Position numbers and translations under genes: made by a program | The notes under the pieces: generated by a model | Seen by the model: only the letters and a program-made list of their open reading frames with translations | Told to the model about the DNA's origin: nothing | Database searches by the model: none | Source of the DNA: Brevundimonas sp. | GTDB taxonomy: Bacteria > Pseudomonadota > Alphaproteobacteria > Caulobacterales > Caulobacteraceae | DNA length: 64,000 nucleotides | Direction: 5' to 3' | NCBI GenBank assembly: GCA_003248965.1 | Contig: QFQU01000004.1 | Location: 1 to 64,000, forward strand | Shown: piece by piece, positions 8,576-17,321 of the stretch | Position numbering within the stretch: position 1 is the first letter of the stretch | How the letters are laid out: every line of letters starts with the position of its first letter

Positions 8576-10753
8576 CTATTGCTGCGCCGGCGTGTCCATC
8601 AGGCGGCGCGACAGATAGGTGTATTCCAGAGCCAGACGGCGGGCCGTCTCCTGAAGGTTCGCCCCCGCCGCGTGGCCGCCGTCTGTGTTCTCATAGAACA
8701 GGACCGGATAGCCCAGCGCTTCCAGACGCGCCGCCGCCTTGCGGGCATGGCCCGGATGGACCCGGTCGTCCTTGGTCGAGGTGTGGATGAAGACCTCCGG
8801 ATAGGGCTGGCCCGCCCGCAGGTTCTGATAGGGGGAATACTGCTCGATCCAGGCGCGCTGTTCCGGAATGTCGGGATCGCCGTATTCGCCGATCCAGCTG
8901 GCGCCGGCCAACAGCTTGTTGAAGCGCAGCATGTCGAACAGGGGCACCTGGATGACGGCGGCGTTGATCAGGTCCGGGCGCTGGGTCAGCATCGCGCCCA
9001 TGAACAGCCCGCCCTGCGAGCCGCCCATGATGCCGAGTTTCGGCTGGCTGGTGATGTTGCGGGCGATCAGGTCCAGGGCCACGGCCTGGAAGTCCTCGTG
9101 CGCGCGCTGGCGGTTCTGCTGCAGGGCCGCCTCGTGCCAGCGGGGGCCGAACTCGCCGCCGCCGCGCGTATTGGCCACCACATAGACGCCGCCCCGCTCC
9201 AGCCACAGCTTGCCGACGGGCGCCGAATAGCCGGGCAGAAGCGAGCTTTCGAACCCGCCGTAGCCGTACAGCAGGGTCGGGTTGGAGCCGTTCAGCGGCA
9301 TGTCCGCCTTATGCACCACGAAATAGGGGATCATCGTCCCGTCGGCCGACCGCGCCTGGAATTGGTCGACCGTCATGCCCGTCGCGTCGAACTTGGCCGG
9401 CATGGACTTGACCTGATCGACCGCGCCGGTCGCCGCATCGGCCAGCCACAGGCTGGACGGGTTCAGATAGCCTGTGACGCTGACGAAGACCTTGTCGTCC
9501 CTTTCCGACGCCGAGCCGACGCCGACCGAGACGTTCTGGGGCAGGTCCAGCGTCTTGTACGCCCACTCGCCGTCAGAGGGCGTATAAACCCGCACCGATC
9601 CGCGCACATTGTCGTACAGGGCCACGACCAGACGGTTGCGCGTGACGTTGACGCCCTCGATGGCCTGACGCTCGGTCGGGCGCAGCACCAGCTGAGCGGG
9701 GGTCTTGGAATCGGCCAGCCAAGCCTCCAGCGGCCAGGCGATCAGGTCCCCGGTCTTGAAGTCCTGACCCGAGGGCGCGGTCCAGTCCTGCTTCAACGAC
9801 ACCAGAAGCCGCCCGTCGACCAGGCCGCTGATGTCGGACTTGGGCGGCAGTTGCAGCTGGGTCAGGGCGCCGTCGTCGGTCACGCGCCAGGTCTCGGAGG
9901 AATAGAAGTCCACCGAGCGGTTGATCAGGACCGCCTTCACCACCCCGTCGGCGTCGCGCAGCGTATAGCCGGACACGGCGACGTCGGTCGGCTGGCCGGT
10001 GAACAGGGTCTCGGCCTGGTCCAGGCTCTGGCCGCGCTTCATCCGCTTGACCACCATCGGATAGCCCGAGTTGGTCAGGGTGCCGGGGCCGAAATCGCGC
10101 GAGACCAACAGGGTGTCCTTGTCGATCCAGGATGCGCCGCCCTTGGATTCGGGCAGGACGATACCGCCCTCGACGAACCTGCGCTCAACGCTGTCGAACT
10201 CGCGCAGGGTGACGGCGTCCTTGCCGCCGTTCGACAGGCTGATCAGGCAGTAGCGTTCTTCGGGCTGCAGGCAGGTCGAGCCCTTGTAGACCCAGTTGGC
10301 GCCCTCGGCCGTCGCCAGGGCGTCGATGTCCAGAATGGTCTCCCACTGCGGCGTCGCGGTGCGATAGCTGTCCAGCGTCGTGCGCCGCCAGACCCCGCGC
10401 ACATGCTGGGCGTCCTGCCAGAAGTTGTCGATGTGGCCGTCGTGGGTGAAGCCGGGCGACGGGATCCGGTCGCGCGACTGGACGATGTCCAGCGCCTCCT
10501 GATGCAGGGTGGCATAGCGCGGATCGCCCTGAAGAATCCCCAGGGTGCGGGCGTTCTGGGCGTGGACCCATTCCATCGCCCGCGCGCCGTCCACCTCTTC
10601 CAGCCACAGATAGGGATCGGTCTCGGCGCTGGTGGCGAAGCCGCCGGCCGGAACGGCGGGGGCGGCGGCGGAAGTCGTCTGGGCCATGGCGCTCGGTGTC
10701 AGGCTGGTGGAGGCGAGAAGGACCGCGAGGGCGGCGACGGACGTGCGGATCAT
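8576..10753 (-). CDS. S9 prolyl-oligopeptidase-like secreted peptidase (copy 2)
   Basis: 725 residues from the ATG at 10753, which is chosen because it begins a normal Sec signal peptide (MIRTSVAALAVLL, cleavage after SAMA); an upstream in-frame ATG would spoil it. Unlike copy 1 it has no lipobox and so should be periplasmic or secreted. Triad: Ser579 in GGSQGG, Asp663 in KDDRVHPGH, His694 in DGGHAAG. The propeller-plus-hydrolase layout and length match prolyl oligopeptidases (about 680-720). Transcription would run from this gene through the inverted repeat into copy 1, which starts 149 bases downstream. Confidence 0.88.
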   Translation of the reverse strand: MIRTSVAALAVLLASTSLTPSAMAQTTSAAAPAVPAGGFATSAETDPYLWLEEVDGARAMEWVHAQNARTLGILQGDPRYATLHQEALDIVQSRDRIPSPGFTHDGHIDNFWQDAQHVRGVWRRTTLDSYRTATPQWETILDIDALATAEGANWVYKGSTCLQPEERYCLISLSNGGKDAVTLREFDSVERRFVEGGIVLPESKGGASWIDKDTLLVSRDFGPGTLTNSGYPMVVKRMKRGQSLDQAETLFTGQPTDVAVSGYTLRDADGVVKAVLINRSVDFYSSETWRVTDDGALTQLQLPPKSDISGLVDGRLLVSLKQDWTAPSGQDFKTGDLIAWPLEAWLADSKTPAQLVLRPTERQAIEGVNVTRNRLVVALYDNVRGSVRVYTPSDGEWAYKTLDLPQNVSVGVGSASERDDKVFVSVTGYLNPSSLWLADAATGAVDQVKSMPAKFDATGMTVDQFQARSADGTMIPYFVVHKADMPLNGSNPTLLYGYGGFESSLLPGYSAPVGKLWLERGGVYVVANTRGGGEFGPRWHEAALQQNRQRAHEDFQAVALDLIARNITSQPKLGIMGGSQGGLFMGAMLTQRPDLINAAVIQVPLFDMLRFNKLLAGASWIGEYGDPDIPEQRAWIEQYSPYQNLRAGQPYPEVFIHTSTKDDRVHPGHARKAAARLEALGYPVLFYENTDGGHAAGANLQETARRLALEYTYLSRRLMDTPAQQ

Positions 10754-10850
10754 GAAAGGCCCCGGTCGGATGAAGTCGGCGCACCTTAACGACGCGGCCC
10801 CGCGCGGCAAGCGAGGCGCCCGTTACCTTACGGCTTTGTCATGATCGGCC

Positions 10851-11648
10851 CTACAGACCCTCGTCCGGAATACACAGCAGATTGCCGCAGGCCTTGCAGT
10901 GCACCGCGTCCGGATCGTGCTTGCTCAGGCCGCAGCGATCGCAGGGGAAGCTGATCTTTGACGGCCGGATCAGGGCCTGGGCCAGCCGCAGGAACAGGGT
11001 GATGCCGGTCAACATGATGGCGATCGACAACAACTTGCCCCAGGCGCCGGGCAGGGTCACGTCGCCGAACCCCGTCGTCGTCAGGGTCGCCACGGTGAAA
11101 TACAGCGCGTCCACATAGCCGCCGACGCCCGGCGTGCCCCGGAAGGTCGCATAGACGAAGCCGGTGGCCACGAAGACGAAGGTCACGAGATTTGCCAGCG
11201 CCCGCACGACCCCTTCGACCCGCGTGTCGTCGAACTTGTGGCCCACCGTCCGCCAGAAGAAGTCCGAATTCAGCAGGGTCCAGAGCCTGAGCATCCGCAG
11301 GAAGCCCAGGTTGAACAGCCATGCGGGAAACAGCAGGGTCGCCAGGACGAACAGATCGACCCAGACGATGGGACGTTTCAGCCAGTCCCTGATGTCGGCA
11401 TAGGCATAGGCCCGCGCCGCCAAGTCGGCCGCCAGGACCACGGCGATCAGATAGTCGATGACATAGAAGGCCCATCCCATGTTGCGCAGGATCGGCGCGG
11501 CCAGGAAGAAGGCGATGATCACGATGTCCACGCCGATCACGGCCAGACGAAACCGGACCGCCGGTGGTTGGGAGCCGTGATAGAGGTAGCGCAGCCGTGC
11601 GCGCAGGCGCAGGCCGTCCTCGCCCGAAACCCTGCGTGGATCGTCCAT
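10851..11648 (-). CDS. Voltage-gated-type potassium channel with C-terminal zinc ribbon
   Basis: 265 residues from the ATG at 11648, chosen for AAGGA five bases upstream (an in-frame ATG at 11705 would add 19 residues). Hydrophobic segments at about 33-52, 58-80, 95-113, a short S4-like FLRMLRLW at 116-123, 148-169 and 205-225 suggest six membrane spans. The pore loop carries TTTGFGD (190-196), a variant of the potassium filter TVGYGD with Phe for Tyr. The tail has CxxC pairs at Cys236/Cys239 and Cys251/Cys254, a probable zinc ribbon in the cytoplasm. S4 has few arginines, so voltage sensing is doubtful. Confidence 0.8.
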   Translation of the reverse strand: MDDPRRVSGEDGLRLRARLRYLYHGSQPPAVRFRLAVIGVDIVIIAFFLAAPILRNMGWAFYVIDYLIAVVLAADLAARAYAYADIRDWLKRPIVWVDLFVLATLLFPAWLFNLGFLRMLRLWTLLNSDFFWRTVGHKFDDTRVEGVVRALANLVTFVFVATGFVYATFRGTPGVGGYVDALYFTVATLTTTGFGDVTLPGAWGKLLSIAIMLTGITLFLRLAQALIRPSKISFPCDRCGLSKHDPDAVHCKACGNLLCIPDEGL

Positions 11649-11801
11649 CCTGTCCTTGGTCACGCGCCCCCTTCGTCCGGCGTTCCGGAACTCTACCGCC
11701 TGCAATCAACAGCCTGACGCCCTGCCTGTCCAACGGTTCCGCAGGCCGAAGCGCGAGGGTGACGATTTCCCCCGGCCCGATCCGCGCCTATATGGCGAGC
11801 C

Positions 11802-12647
11802 ATGAGCCACACCGCCGCCCCCCGGCCCTTCGTCAAGATGAACGGCGCCGGCAACGACTTCGTCGTCGTCGATGCGCTGGAGCGCCCGTTCCGCCCGACC
11901 GAGGATCAGGTCCGGGCGCTGGGCGACCGCGCGACCGGCGAAGGATTCGACCAGTTGATCGCCATCGAGCCGTCCGAAACGGCCGACGCCTTCATGCGGG
12001 TGTGGAACGCGGACGGCTCGATGGTCCAGACCTGCGGCAACGCCCTGCGCTGCGTCGGATGGCTGCTGATGGAGGCGACCGGGTCGGATCGCGTGGTCAT
12101 CGACACGGCGGCGGGACCGACGACCGCCAGCCGCGCCGGGGACCGCCGTGTCACGGTGGACATGGGTCGCCCCCGCCTGGACTGGACCCAGGTGCCCCTG
12201 TCCGAAGACATGGACACGCGCGGGATCGAACTGCAGGTCGGCCCCATCGACGCGCCTGTGCTGCACACGCCGGGCGCCGTTTCCATGGGCAATCCGCACG
12301 TCGTCTTCTTCACCGACCGACAGGACGACGGGTTCGTGTCCGGCTCGGGATCCTTGGTCGAACATCATCCGCTGTTCCCCGAAGGCGTGAACGTGGGCTT
12401 CGCCGACGTGCAGGCGCGCGACCGCATCCGACTGCGCGTCTGGGAACGGGGCGCCGGCCTGACCAAGGCCTGCGGCACCGGCGCCTGCGCCGCCCTGGTC
12501 GCCGCCGCGCGCCGCGGCCTGACCGACCGCAAGGCGGCCGTGATCGTGGATGGGGGCGAAATGGTCATCGACTGGGACGCCGACACCGACCATGTCCTGA
12601 TGACCGGCCCCGTCGAGATCGAACGCACCGGCCTGCTGCCGTTCTGA
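11802..12647 (+). CDS. dapF: Diaminopimelate epimerase
   Basis: 281 residues. The two catalytic cysteines of this PLP-independent epimerase are present: Cys78 in QTCGNALRC and Cys224 in KACGTGACA. The N-terminus KMNGAGNDF is a family hallmark. It interconverts LL- and meso-diaminopimelate for lysine and peptidoglycan synthesis in the cytoplasm. Length fits (about 275-285). A GCCGCAC/GTGCGGC hairpin at 12674-12693 follows the stop and may end the transcript. It is not clustered with other dap genes here. Confidence 0.95.
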   Translation: MSHTAAPRPFVKMNGAGNDFVVVDALERPFRPTEDQVRALGDRATGEGFDQLIAIEPSETADAFMRVWNADGSMVQTCGNALRCVGWLLMEATGSDRVVIDTAAGPTTASRAGDRRVTVDMGRPRLDWTQVPLSEDMDTRGIELQVGPIDAPVLHTPGAVSMGNPHVVFFTDRQDDGFVSGSGSLVEHHPLFPEGVNVGFADVQARDRIRLRVWERGAGLTKACGTGACAALVAAARRGLTDRKAAVIVDGGEMVIDWDADTDHVLMTGPVEIERTGLLPF

Positions 12648-12673
12648 AGCCCGGCGACGGCTTCAGGCGAAAA

Positions 12674-12693
12674 GCCGCACGATCCAGTGCGGC
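12674..12693 (+). terminator. Hairpin after dapF
   Basis: Perfect 7-bp stem GCCGCAC-gatcca-GTGCGGC, 26 bases after the dapF stop. There is no T run, so an intrinsic terminator is only possible. A CTAGGA/TCCTAG dyad follows at 12802-12825, shortly before the maeB start. Confidence 0.35.
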
Positions 12694-12851
12694 GCGATCA
12701 CCTTTTCCGCACGACGCGAACCACCCCGCGGTCTTTTCCGCCCTTCTCGCGCCCATCTCGCGCCAAGACGGCTGCGCGGTTGTCCCGCGCCGCCCAGCGC
12801 ACTAGGAACGAGGGGACAGTCCTAGACGACGCGCCGGAAACGCCTGCTCCC

Positions 12852-15185
12852 ATGCCCGACCAAACCGAAAAACAGACCTTCTCCGACCAGGAAGCGCTGG
12901 ATTTCCACCGCCTTCCGACCCCGGGCAAGATTTCCATGAGCCCGACCAAGCCCATGGCGACCCAGCGCGATCTGTCGCTGGCCTATTCGCCGGGGGTCGC
13001 GGTGCCGGTCCTGGCCATCGCCAAGGACGTGGACGCCGCCTACGACTATACCGCCAAGGGCAATATGGTCGCCGTCATCTCCAACGGCACGGCCATCCTG
13101 GGGCTGGGCAACCTGGGCCACATGGCCTCCAAGCCGGTGATGGAGGGCAAGTCCGTCCTGTTCAAACGCTTCGCCGACGTCGACAGCTTCGACGTGGAGG
13201 TGAAGACCACCGACCCGCAGGAGTTCATCACCGTCGTCAAGAACATCGGCGACACCTGGGGGGGCGTCAATCTGGAAGACATCAAGTCCCCCGAGTGCTT
13301 CGTCATCGAAAGCGAGCTGCAGGACCTGCTGGACATCCCCGTCTTCCATGACGACCAGCACGGCACGGCCATCATCTCGACCGCCGGCCTGATCAACGCC
13401 GTCCACATCGCCGGCAAGAAGCTGGACGAGGTCAAGGTGGTGCTGGCCGGCGCCGGCGCCGCGGGCCTGTCCTCCATCGCCCTGATGAAGGCGGCGGGCG
13501 TCAAGGCCGAGAACACCGTGATCTGCGACCGTGACGGCGTGGTCTACAAGGGCCGCGAACACGGCATGGACCAGTGGAAGGCCGCCCACGCCACCGACAC
13601 CCCCCTGCGCACCCTGGCCGAGGCCATGGTCGGCGCCGACGTGGTGCTGGGCCTGTCGGCCAAGGGCGCCATCACCAAGGAGATGGTCGCCTCCATGGCG
13701 CCCAATCCGATCATCTTCGCCATGGCCAACCCCGATCCCGAGATCACGCCCGAGGACGTGCAGTCGGTGCGTTCGGACGCCATCATCGCCACCGGCCGCT
13801 CGGACTATGTGAACCAGGTCAACAACGTCCTGGCCTTCCCCTATCTGTTCCGGGGCGCGCTGGACGTGCGCGCGCGTCGGGTGAACCACGAGATGAAGGT
13901 CGCCTGCGCCCAGGCCCTGGCCGCCCTGGCGCGCGAGGACGTGCCGGACGAGGTCGCCGCCGCCTATCGCGGCCGCAAGCTGAAGTTCGGCCCCGACTAC
14001 ATCATTCCGACCCCGTTCGACCCGCGCCTGATCTGGTACATCCCGCCCTTCATCGCCCAGGCGGCGATGGACACGGGCGTGGCCCGCGTTCAGATCGAGG
14101 ACATGGACGCCTATCGCGACGCCCTGCGGTCGCGCGTCGATCCGTCCGCCGCCCTGATGCAGAAGATCAACTCGGCCGTGCGCGGCGGGCCGGACAAGCG
14201 CATCGTCTTCGCCGAGGGCGAGGAGACCGCCGTAATCCGCGCCGCCTGGGGCTTCAAACAGGCGGGCCTGGGCACGCCGATCCTGGTCGGCCGCGAGGAT
14301 CTGATCCGTCAGAACGCCGCCGAGGCGGGCCTGAACTTCGACGACCTGGACATTGAGATCACCAACGCCCGCGTCTCTGGCCACAATGTCGAAGACACCG
14401 AATGGCTATATCAAAAGCTTCAGCGCCGGGGTTATCTGCGTCGCGACGTCCAGCGGATGATCAATCAGGACCGCAACTATTACGCCGCCACCCTGGTCGC
14501 CAAGGGCCGGGCCGACGGCATGGTCGCGGGCGTGACCCGCAATTTCAACATGGCCCTGAAAGAGGTGCAGCGCGTCCTGGACGTCGACGACACCCTGATC
14601 GGCCTGTCGATCCTGCTGGCCAAGGGCCGCACCCTGTTCGTCGCCGACACCTCGATCCACGAACTGCCGGACGCCGAACAGTTGGCGGAGATCGCGGTCA
14701 AGGCGGCCGATACGGTGCGCAAGCTGGGCCGCAATCCGCGCGTGGCCTTCCTGTCCTACTCCACCTTCGGCAATCCGCCCGGCGACCGGGGCGAGAAGGT
14801 GCGCGAGGCCATCCGCATCCTGGACAAGATGGGCGTCGACTTCGAATACGAGGGCGAGATGCCGCCCGAGATCGCCCTGGATCCCAAGGGGCACCCGGCC
14901 TATCCGTTCAACCGCCTGTCCAAGCCGGCCAACACCCTGGTCATGCCCGCCATCCATTCGGCCGCCATCTCGACCAAGCTGGTTCAGGCTCTGGGCGGGG
15001 CGACCCTGATCGGTCCGCTGCTGGTCGGTCTGGAAAAGCCGGTGCAGATCGTCTCCCTGGGGGCCTCGGTCTCGGAGATCATCACCGCCGCAACCTTCGC
15101 CGCCTACGACGCCGGTCCCGCCTTCCAGGGCACGGGCCTGACCTCGGCGCCGCGTCCGCCGGCGGCCTCGGCCGTCGACCGCTGA
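12852..15185 (+). CDS. maeB: NADP-dependent malic enzyme with phosphotransacetylase-like domain
   Basis: 777 residues from the ATG at 12852 (MPDQTEKQTF); the reading frame is open further upstream but that stretch looks non-coding. The first about 430 residues are a malic enzyme (SPGVAVPVLAI, HDDQHGTA metal and substrate region, GAGAAG nucleotide loop). The last about 330 resemble phosphate acetyltransferase (GMVAGVTRN, FLSYSTFGNP). This two-domain form is typical of MaeB, which makes pyruvate, CO2 and NADPH from malate; the C-terminal domain is regulatory and binds acetyl-CoA in studied enzymes. The gene appears to have its own promoter. Confidence 0.94.
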   Translation: MPDQTEKQTFSDQEALDFHRLPTPGKISMSPTKPMATQRDLSLAYSPGVAVPVLAIAKDVDAAYDYTAKGNMVAVISNGTAILGLGNLGHMASKPVMEGKSVLFKRFADVDSFDVEVKTTDPQEFITVVKNIGDTWGGVNLEDIKSPECFVIESELQDLLDIPVFHDDQHGTAIISTAGLINAVHIAGKKLDEVKVVLAGAGAAGLSSIALMKAAGVKAENTVICDRDGVVYKGREHGMDQWKAAHATDTPLRTLAEAMVGADVVLGLSAKGAITKEMVASMAPNPIIFAMANPDPEITPEDVQSVRSDAIIATGRSDYVNQVNNVLAFPYLFRGALDVRARRVNHEMKVACAQALAALAREDVPDEVAAAYRGRKLKFGPDYIIPTPFDPRLIWYIPPFIAQAAMDTGVARVQIEDMDAYRDALRSRVDPSAALMQKINSAVRGGPDKRIVFAEGEETAVIRAAWGFKQAGLGTPILVGREDLIRQNAAEAGLNFDDLDIEITNARVSGHNVEDTEWLYQKLQRRGYLRRDVQRMINQDRNYYAATLVAKGRADGMVAGVTRNFNMALKEVQRVLDVDDTLIGLSILLAKGRTLFVADTSIHELPDAEQLAEIAVKAADTVRKLGRNPRVAFLSYSTFGNPPGDRGEKVREAIRILDKMGVDFEYEGEMPPEIALDPKGHPAYPFNRLSKPANTLVMPAIHSAAISTKLVQALGGATLIGPLLVGLEKPVQIVSLGASVSEIITAATFAAYDAGPAFQGTGLTSAPRPPAASAVDR

Positions 15186-15225
15186 TTCCGGCTTGGACCC
15201 CGCAGTCCCGCCTCTGACGGCTTCC

Positions 15226-16074
15226 ATGACGGCGCCCCCGCCCCGGCGGGTGGAGCCCGGCCTCTATCTGGTCGCCACCCCGATCGGCAATCTGAGGGAC
15301 ATCACCCTCAGGGCGCTGGACGTTCTGGCCGCCGCCGATCTGGTTCTGGCCGAGGACACCCGCGTCACGGCCAAGCTGTTGTCCGCCTACGGCCTGAAGG
15401 CGCGGCTGGAGCGGTGCGACGACCATGCCTCCGCCCGCGCCGCCGATCTGGCCGTGGAACGCCTGCGCGAAGGGCAGGTGGTGGCCCTGGTGTCGGACGC
15501 CGGCACGCCGCTGGTCAGCGATCCGGGCTTCGTCGTGGCCCGCGCCGTCATCGCCGAGGGCCTGCCGGTTCACCCGATCCCCGGCGCCTCCAGCCTTCTG
15601 GCGGCCCTGTGCATCGCCGGCCTGCCCGCCGACCGCGTCCTGTTCGCCGGCTTCCTGCCTCCCAAGACGGCCGGGCGACGCGCCGCTCTGGAAGACCTGA
15701 AAGGCCCGCGACAGACCCTGGTCTTCTTCGAAAGCGGCCCGCGCCTGAAGGACAGCCTGACCGACATGGCCGCCGTTCTGGGCCCCCGCCCCGCCGCCGT
15801 CGCGCGTGAACTGACCAAACTCTACGAGGAATGCGTGCGCGGCCCGCTGGACGCCCTGGCGGTGGATCCGCGCCTGGACAGCCCCAAGGGCGAGATCGTC
15901 GTGGTGATCGGCCCCGGCGCGGTCGAACAGGCCACCGAGGCCGAGGCGGACGCCGCCCTGGCCGAGGCCCTGACCCGCCTGCCGACCGGGGAGGCAGCCG
16001 CCGAGGTGGCCAAGGCCCTGGGTCTGAACCGCAAGACCCTCTATCGGCGCGCCCTCGACCTCCAGGGCCGATGA
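15226..16074 (+). CDS. rsmI: 16S rRNA (cytidine1402-2'-O)-methyltransferase
   Basis: 282 residues from the ATG at 15226; a TTG start at 15193 is possible but has no good ribosome site. LYLVATPIGNLRDITLRAL and SDAGTPLVSDPG are signature stretches of the tetrapyrrole-methylase-fold RsmI family, which methylates the 2'-hydroxyl of C1402 in the ribosomal decoding centre using SAM. The C-terminal helix-turn-helix-like segment (AAEVAKALGLNRKTLYRRAL) is also normal. Its stop overlaps the yraN start as GATGA, so the two are translationally coupled, as in many proteobacteria. Confidence 0.94.
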   Translation: MTAPPPRRVEPGLYLVATPIGNLRDITLRALDVLAAADLVLAEDTRVTAKLLSAYGLKARLERCDDHASARAADLAVERLREGQVVALVSDAGTPLVSDPGFVVARAVIAEGLPVHPIPGASSLLAALCIAGLPADRVLFAGFLPPKTAGRRAALEDLKGPRQTLVFFESGPRLKDSLTDMAAVLGPRPAAVARELTKLYEECVRGPLDALAVDPRLDSPKGEIVVVIGPGAVEQATEAEADAALAEALTRLPTGEAAAEVAKALGLNRKTLYRRALDLQGR

Positions 16075-16490
16075 AACCGCCTCGACTGCCCCGTCCGACC
16101 TTGGCGCCGCGCCCGAAGGCGGCCTGGCGTCGGACGAAGGGCGGGACGGCCTTTCGCAGCGGCCACGCCGCCGAATGGGTCGCCGCCGTCTTCTTGATGG
16201 CCAAAGGCTACCGGATCCTGGGTTTTCGCCTGAAGGACCGGGCCGGCGAGATCGACCTCCTGGCCCGACGCGGTCGCGTCCTGGCGGTGGTGGAGGTCAA
16301 GCGCCGCGCCACGCTGGAGGCCGCCCGCCTGGCGCTGAAGCCCGCCCAGTACGACCGATTGATCGCCGCCGGCCAGGCGATCCGCCGCAAACGCCCCGCC
16401 CTGCAATCGCTGGACTTGAGAATTGATATGGTGGCGCTGGCTCCGGGTCGGTTTCCGCGTCATCTTCGCGGCGTCGAACGCGGCGACTGA
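16071..16490 (+). CDS. yraN: UPF0102 (YraN) endonuclease-like protein
   Basis: 139 residues. The restriction-endonuclease-like core is visible: GHAAEWVAAVFL, then GEIDLLARRGRVLAVVEVKRR with the E-x-D ... E-V-K catalytic pattern, then a Gln/Tyr-containing helix. YraN proteins are widespread, commonly next to rsmI as here, and their cellular role is not settled. The N-terminal 20 residues are basic and proline-rich, longer than usual. The start overlaps rsmI by four bases. Confidence 0.88.
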   Translation: MKPPRLPRPTLAPRPKAAWRRTKGGTAFRSGHAAEWVAAVFLMAKGYRILGFRLKDRAGEIDLLARRGRVLAVVEVKRRATLEAARLALKPAQYDRLIAAGQAIRRKRPALQSLDLRIDMVALAPGRFPRHLRGVERGD

Positions 16491-16499
16491 AGGAAATCC

Positions 16500-17315
16500 A
16501 TGACGCGGGATGAGGCCGAGGCCGTCCTGACGGCCGCTGGAGAGGCGGGCGATACGGGCTTTCCCCTGCTGGAGGCGGCGATCGCCTGCGCCGTTCACGA
16601 CCGCCCGTTTCGCGATCCCGAACCCGTCCGCACCCTGGCGCGCAGCGCGTGTCTGCGCCTTCGGGAACGGATCGGCGGCGAAGGCCCCGACGACGCCCTG
16701 TCCGAGACCATGGCCGCCGATCTGCGGCTGAACGGCGACCTCTTGACCCACGACCTGGCGGCCAACACCGACGTGATCGACGTCGCCGAGCGGCGGCGCG
16801 GCCTGTCGGCGACCCTGGCGGTCTTCTATCTCCACGCGGCGGCGGCGGTCGGACTGACGGCCGCGGGGGTCGACTTCCCCGGTCATTTCCTGGTGCGGGT
16901 CGAGACGGCCGAGGGACCGGTCGCCCTGGACCCTTTCAGCCACGGCCGGCTGGTTCTGCCCAGCGAACTGACGCGCCGGGCCCTGCGCGCCGGCCTGACG
17001 CCCCAGGTGGCGGATCGGCTGGACGTTCTGATGGCGCCGGTCAGCGACCGTCAGGCCCTGATCCGGCTTCAGAACGTGCTGTTCAGCCGCGCCCTGGCCC
17101 GCCACGACTATGAGGCCGCCGAACGCTCGGCCCTGCGCCGCGCCCTCCTGGACCCGGCGGACCATCGTCCCTGGCTGGATGTCGCCTCGGCCCGCGAGAA
17201 GCAGGGCGCCCTCGCCGGCGCCCTGGTCGCCCTGTCGCACGCGCGCAGCCTGGAGGGCGCCGAGGCCGTCTGGCGCACCGCCAGCTTCGACCGCGTGCGG
17301 ATGCGCCTGAACTGA
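16500..17315 (+). CDS. SirB1-family transglutaminase-like/TPR protein
   Basis: 271 residues. The first 160 match the SirB1 transglutaminase-like core 2 domain (LSETMAADLRLNGD, RRGLSATLAVFYLHAA, GVDFPGHFLVRV), followed by a TPR-like region near 195-245 (IRLQNVLFSRAL, DHRPWLDVASARE). The usual catalytic cysteine of true transglutaminases is not evident in the RRGLSATL loop, as in most SirB1 proteins, so enzyme activity is doubtful. AAGGAAATCC precedes the ATG. It follows yraN by nine bases and is likely in the rsmI operon. Function of the family is unknown. Confidence 0.8.
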   Translation: MTRDEAEAVLTAAGEAGDTGFPLLEAAIACAVHDRPFRDPEPVRTLARSACLRLRERIGGEGPDDALSETMAADLRLNGDLLTHDLAANTDVIDVAERRRGLSATLAVFYLHAAAAVGLTAAGVDFPGHFLVRVETAEGPVALDPFSHGRLVLPSELTRRALRAGLTPQVADRLDVLMAPVSDRQALIRLQNVLFSRALARHDYEAAERSALRRALLDPADHRPWLDVASAREKQGALAGALVALSHARSLEGAEAVWRTASFDRVRMRLN

Positions 17316-17321
17316 CGGCTG

